Positions 6,413-8,740 of a stretch of 8,740 nucleotides of DNA are shown in pieces. The notes below the pieces were generated by a model. The model was not told the origin of the DNA and ran no database searches. It saw only the letters and a program-made list of their open reading frames with translations. The position numbers and the translations under genes were made by a program. The first letter of the stretch is position 1, and each line of letters opens with the position of its first letter. Origin of the DNA: Ruminococcaceae bacterium UBA7101 (GTDB taxonomy: Bacteria; Bacillota; Clostridia; Oscillospirales; Acutalibacteraceae); assembly GCA_002493325.1 (NCBI GenBank), contig DKYL01000046.1, positions 1 to 8,740 of the forward strand, read 5' to 3'.

Positions 6413-8128
6413 TTACCAGCTTCCGCCGCCACCGCCGCCGAAGCTGCCGCCTGACATACCACCACCGCTGAAACCTCCGCCGGACACACCGCTGCCACTG
6501 CCAAGACTGTGACCGCCACTGCTGCCGCCTGTTTCAACAGGACGCATCTGCATTGAACGGCTGCAGTCCCTAAAAGTACTGTTAATAAAGTAAATATATC
6601 CCAAGCCATAGTAATCGGTACCGCACCAAACAGGTGGCTCCATTGCAATAGGCTCGAACTTTTCCACCCATTTTTTTGATACGCCGAGCACATAAGTATA
6701 AGGAAGAATGTTATAAAAATATTGCGGGTCATCCTCAACAAGTGCTTCAAGCTTTTCCTTTTCAGCAGTTTCAAGGAAAATTTTAAAGCCGTTAATCATC
6801 TGCAGCATTCTGTGACCGTCATCAGTCCGCTTTCTTACAAAGAAGGATATAATGAAAGCACAAAGATAAATAACATATCCCCCAATAAGTGCATAGATGC
6901 AAGATGCGGTTTGGTATGAATCCTCAAAAATCATATAATTTACAAACATAAACCCGATAATGAAAACCCAGCAAATAATTCTCATTGTAAGTGAATGATT
7001 TACAAACACCTTTCTTCGGTTACGGCTGGTTTTATATGACTCTTTAATCATATCTATATAAATATAGAAATCTTTCTCAAGCCTTGATTTATAAGTGGTA
7101 TCACCATGCATAAACAGTCCGTTCATAAAGGTTTTCTTTGACTGGTCATCGCCGTCATAGCTTTTCTCTCTTTTAATAATATAACTTCCGTCACGTTCAT
7201 TTATGGTCAGATAACCCTCATTGGCAAGCTCAATAAGCAGCGGCACAACATCCTCGCCTGTTACAGCGCCTTTATACCAATAAGCCACGTCGACGCAGTT
7301 CATACCCTCAGGCGGATAAAATTCCACCACATCTATTACCTTTTTGTCCTTGCCGAATATTCTCCATATAATGAGTACTGCAATAAGCAAAATACACGGA
7401 AGTGTCAAAAGTCCTGCAACAGACATATTTTCTTTAGATTTATCAATTTGAAAATAGCCCTCAGGCAGCTCAAGCCTTGCTGTCAGCCCCATACGGCTGC
7501 CAAGAGGCATAGTCATTTTGCCTGTAATTCTATTGCCGTCAACTGAATAATCAACTGCTTCAGTTCCGACCTCTCCTTTATAGCCAGCGGAAAAACCAAG
7601 CTTTGAGCTGTCAAACGCCTTAGGCATATTGATTTCAAAAGCAGCATTTTGGATAACAGTATCCCATTCAGTACCTATAATATTGTAATAAAACTCATCG
7701 GAACCCTCAAGCAGGTCTTTACCTATTATATAATCATATGACAGAACATAGGTATGACTGCCGGTAATCGTTCTATTTGCATCACCAATCTGAATGGTGT
7801 ATTCATCACCTGTTGAAGATAAATCATAATCATCACTGCACTGAAAATGCTTTACCTTGATTTTAGCATTTGAGGAGCTACCGTCCTCTCTTTCAACAGC
7901 AAATCTGCGTGGAATTGTGCGATAAATGCCGTGACGCGCTTCATTAAAGTTAACGTCAATTGTTTCTGTAATATGCAGAATGTTATCTTCATCAACATCT
8001 ATTTTCACATCATAATTATCGATTACATACGGATAGTATTTCTCCCCTGCTGCAAAAGCATTGCATGCAGAAAGAACAGCAATTATCAATATAAAAAGTG
8101 AACATAATAATGACTTAACTTTTTTCAT
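6413..8128 (-). CDS. DUF2207-family membrane protein with Gly-rich C-terminal tail
   Basis: A 571-residue membrane protein of the DUF2207 family, whose biochemical role is unknown. Layout: a signal segment at residues 1-27; an extracytoplasmic beta-rich domain (about 28-235) with the family hallmark HGIYRTIPRRF at 66-76; a membrane segment (about 238-258); a cytoplasmic part with the AYWYKGAVTGEDVVPLLIELA-type block (about 282-303); two more membrane segments (about 382-402 and 408-431); a conserved GF..FLETAEK..L block (447-461) and LPYTYVLGVSKKWVEKFE (475-492); then a tail of Gly and Ser ending in GGGGGGSW. The start overlaps the LemA stop as TAATG, with AAAGGTGG at 8136-8143, so it is translationally coupled to LemA, a common partner. 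The N-terminus contains both a lipobox-like LSAC (C22) and a possible AFA-A cleavage site. Confidence 0.9.
   Translation of the reverse strand: MKKVKSLLCSLFILIIAVLSACNAFAAGEKYYPYVIDNYDVKIDVDEDNILHITETIDVNFNEARHGIYRTIPRRFAVEREDGSSSNAKIKVKHFQCSDDYDLSSTGDEYTIQIGDANRTITGSHTYVLSYDYIIGKDLLEGSDEFYYNIIGTEWDTVIQNAAFEINMPKAFDSSKLGFSAGYKGEVGTEAVDYSVDGNRITGKMTMPLGSRMGLTARLELPEGYFQIDKSKENMSVAGLLTLPCILLIAVLIIWRIFGKDKKVIDVVEFYPPEGMNCVDVAYWYKGAVTGEDVVPLLIELANEGYLTINERDGSYIIKREKSYDGDDQSKKTFMNGLFMHGDTTYKSRLEKDFYIYIDMIKESYKTSRNRRKVFVNHSLTMRIICWVFIIGFMFVNYMIFEDSYQTASCIYALIGGYVIYLCAFIISFFVRKRTDDGHRMLQMINGFKIFLETAEKEKLEALVEDDPQYFYNILPYTYVLGVSKKWVEKFEPIAMEPPVWCGTDYYGLGYIYFINSTFRDCSRSMQMRPVETGGSSGGHSLGSGSGVSGGGFSGGGMSGGSFGGGGGGSW
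6416..6532 (-). repeat. Low-complexity Gly/Ser-rich coding tract at the DUF2207 C-terminus
   Basis: Residues 533-571 of the DUF2207 protein are mostly Gly and Ser, encoded by GGN-rich codons. This is locally much more GC-rich than the surrounding AT-rich sequence (CCGCCGCCACCGCCGCC on the + strand). The repeats are degenerate rather than exact, so the tail is probably a maintained flexible element, not a recent slippage product. Alternate-frame open stretches through it are by-products. Confidence 0.8.
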
Positions 8129-8691
8129 TAAAATTCCACCTTTACATTCTCACGTTCCTCACTGTTTTCAATTGCATACATTGTCTGTCGCTTAAAATTA
8201 AACATAGATGCTACTATATTTGACGGGAACATCTGAATTTTATTATTGTAGTTTTTAACTACCGCATTATAATACTTTCTCGCATTGGCAATGTCCTCCT
8301 CAGTTCTCTGCAACTGATTATTGAGGTTGATAAAATTCTCATTTGCCTTTAACTGTGGATACTGCTCAGCAACAACATTAATGCTTGCAAGACCGCGAGA
8401 CAGCGCCTTATTCGCTTCAAGCTTTTCATCAACTGATAAATCCTGATAGCGGACATTTCTTGCGCTGATAACATTCTGCAGTGTTTCCGCCTCGTGCTTT
8501 GCATAGCCCTTGACAGATGCAACAATATTCGGAATTAAATCCCAGCGTTTTTTCAGATAAACATCCATTGTGGCAAAAGCCTCTTCAACAGAATTTCTGA
8601 GCTTAACAAGTGCGTTGTAGGCTGAAATAAAGCCTAAAATAACAGCCAGAAAAACAACAACCACTATACCGATAATAATATACTTAATCAT
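8128..8691 (-). CDS. lemA: LemA family protein
   Basis: A 187-residue LemA-family protein of typical length. It has a very short N-terminus and one membrane segment (about residues 3-24), followed by a helical domain with the family features NALVKLRNSVEEAFATMDVYLKK in pieces, then RWDLIPN, VKGYAKHE, SARN and a late YNNKIQMFPSN-IVASMF block. The rest is expected to be a helix bundle. The function is not established; LemA proteins recur beside DUF2207 or TPM-domain membrane proteins, as here. The start has an excellent AAGGAGG at 8697-8703, 5 bases before ATG 8691. Its TAA overlaps the ATG of the DUF2207 gene by one base. It appears to head the operon lemA, DUF2207, MBL hydrolase, GDSL hydrolase, with a -10 element just upstream at the window edge. 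Confidence 0.95.
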   Translation of the reverse strand: MIKYIIIGIVVVVFLAVILGFISAYNALVKLRNSVEEAFATMDVYLKKRWDLIPNIVASVKGYAKHEAETLQNVISARNVRYQDLSVDEKLEANKALSRGLASINVVAEQYPQLKANENFINLNNQLQRTEEDIANARKYYNAVVKNYNNKIQMFPSNIVASMFNFKRQTMYAIENSEERENVKVEF

Positions 8692-8712
8692 AATTTCCTC
8701 CTTAAAACTATT

Positions 8713-8718
8713 ATTATA
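8713..8718 (-). promoter_or_regulatory. Candidate -10 element upstream of lemA
   Basis: A perfect TATAAT on the - strand lies 22 bases before the lemA ATG. A start about 7 bases downstream would place the transcript just ahead of the AAGGAGG site, giving a very short leader. The matching -35 would fall at or just beyond the window end (about 8736-8741). The five bases visible there do not look like TTGACA, so this is only a partial promoter call. Confidence 0.4.
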
Positions 8719-8740
8719 TAAATTAGCTTTTATATAAGTA

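Noticed and set aside
6388..6774. Open frame of 128 residues on the - strand
   Set aside because: It is a shifted frame of the Gly-rich DUF2207 end, giving Ala/Val-rich low-complexity sequence.

Overview
The window looks like a piece of chromosome from a low-GC Gram-positive anaerobe of the class Clostridia. The evidence is AT-rich spacers, strong GGAGG-type ribosome sites, and protein families with clostridial-type variants. I infer a gut-type lineage but cannot name a genus. No mobile element, phage gene, CRISPR array, tRNA or rRNA is visible. Coding density is very high and there is no gene-free stretch over 300 bases.

Layout: two convergent transcription blocks meet at a shared, near-perfect bidirectional terminator (2242-2276). 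On the + strand, a visible promoter (TAGACA, 17 bases, TATAAT) drives a two-gene operon. Its genes are a FemX/FemAB-type aminoacyltransferase (123-1160) and an alanine-racemase-family protein with altered active-site positions (1165-2238). Both families belong to peptidoglycan precursor or cross-bridge chemistry.

On the - strand, reading right to left, the first group is LemA (8691-8128), a DUF2207 membrane protein with a Gly-rich tail (8128-6413), an MBL-fold hydrolase (6397-5525) and an SGNH/GDSL esterase (5511-4867). Spacing is tight, with a TAATG stop/start overlap and gaps of 15 and 13 bases. An 87-base gap with a candidate promoter follows. The second group is a cysteine-synthase-family enzyme (4779-3847), a FliB-like Cys-cluster protein (3822-2863) and an unrecognised membrane-anchored protein (2860-2288).

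The first - strand group is envelope-oriented: LemA and DUF2207 are a familiar pair. The second combines cysteine synthesis with a cysteine-rich, probably metal-cluster-binding protein. Most of this is ordinary accessory or core chromosome. The points most worth a second look are the racemase's substituted active site next to FemX, an Asn in place of the second metal-binding His of the MBL protein, and a FliB-like protein with no flagellar genes in sight. I did not find a convincing wholly new system.
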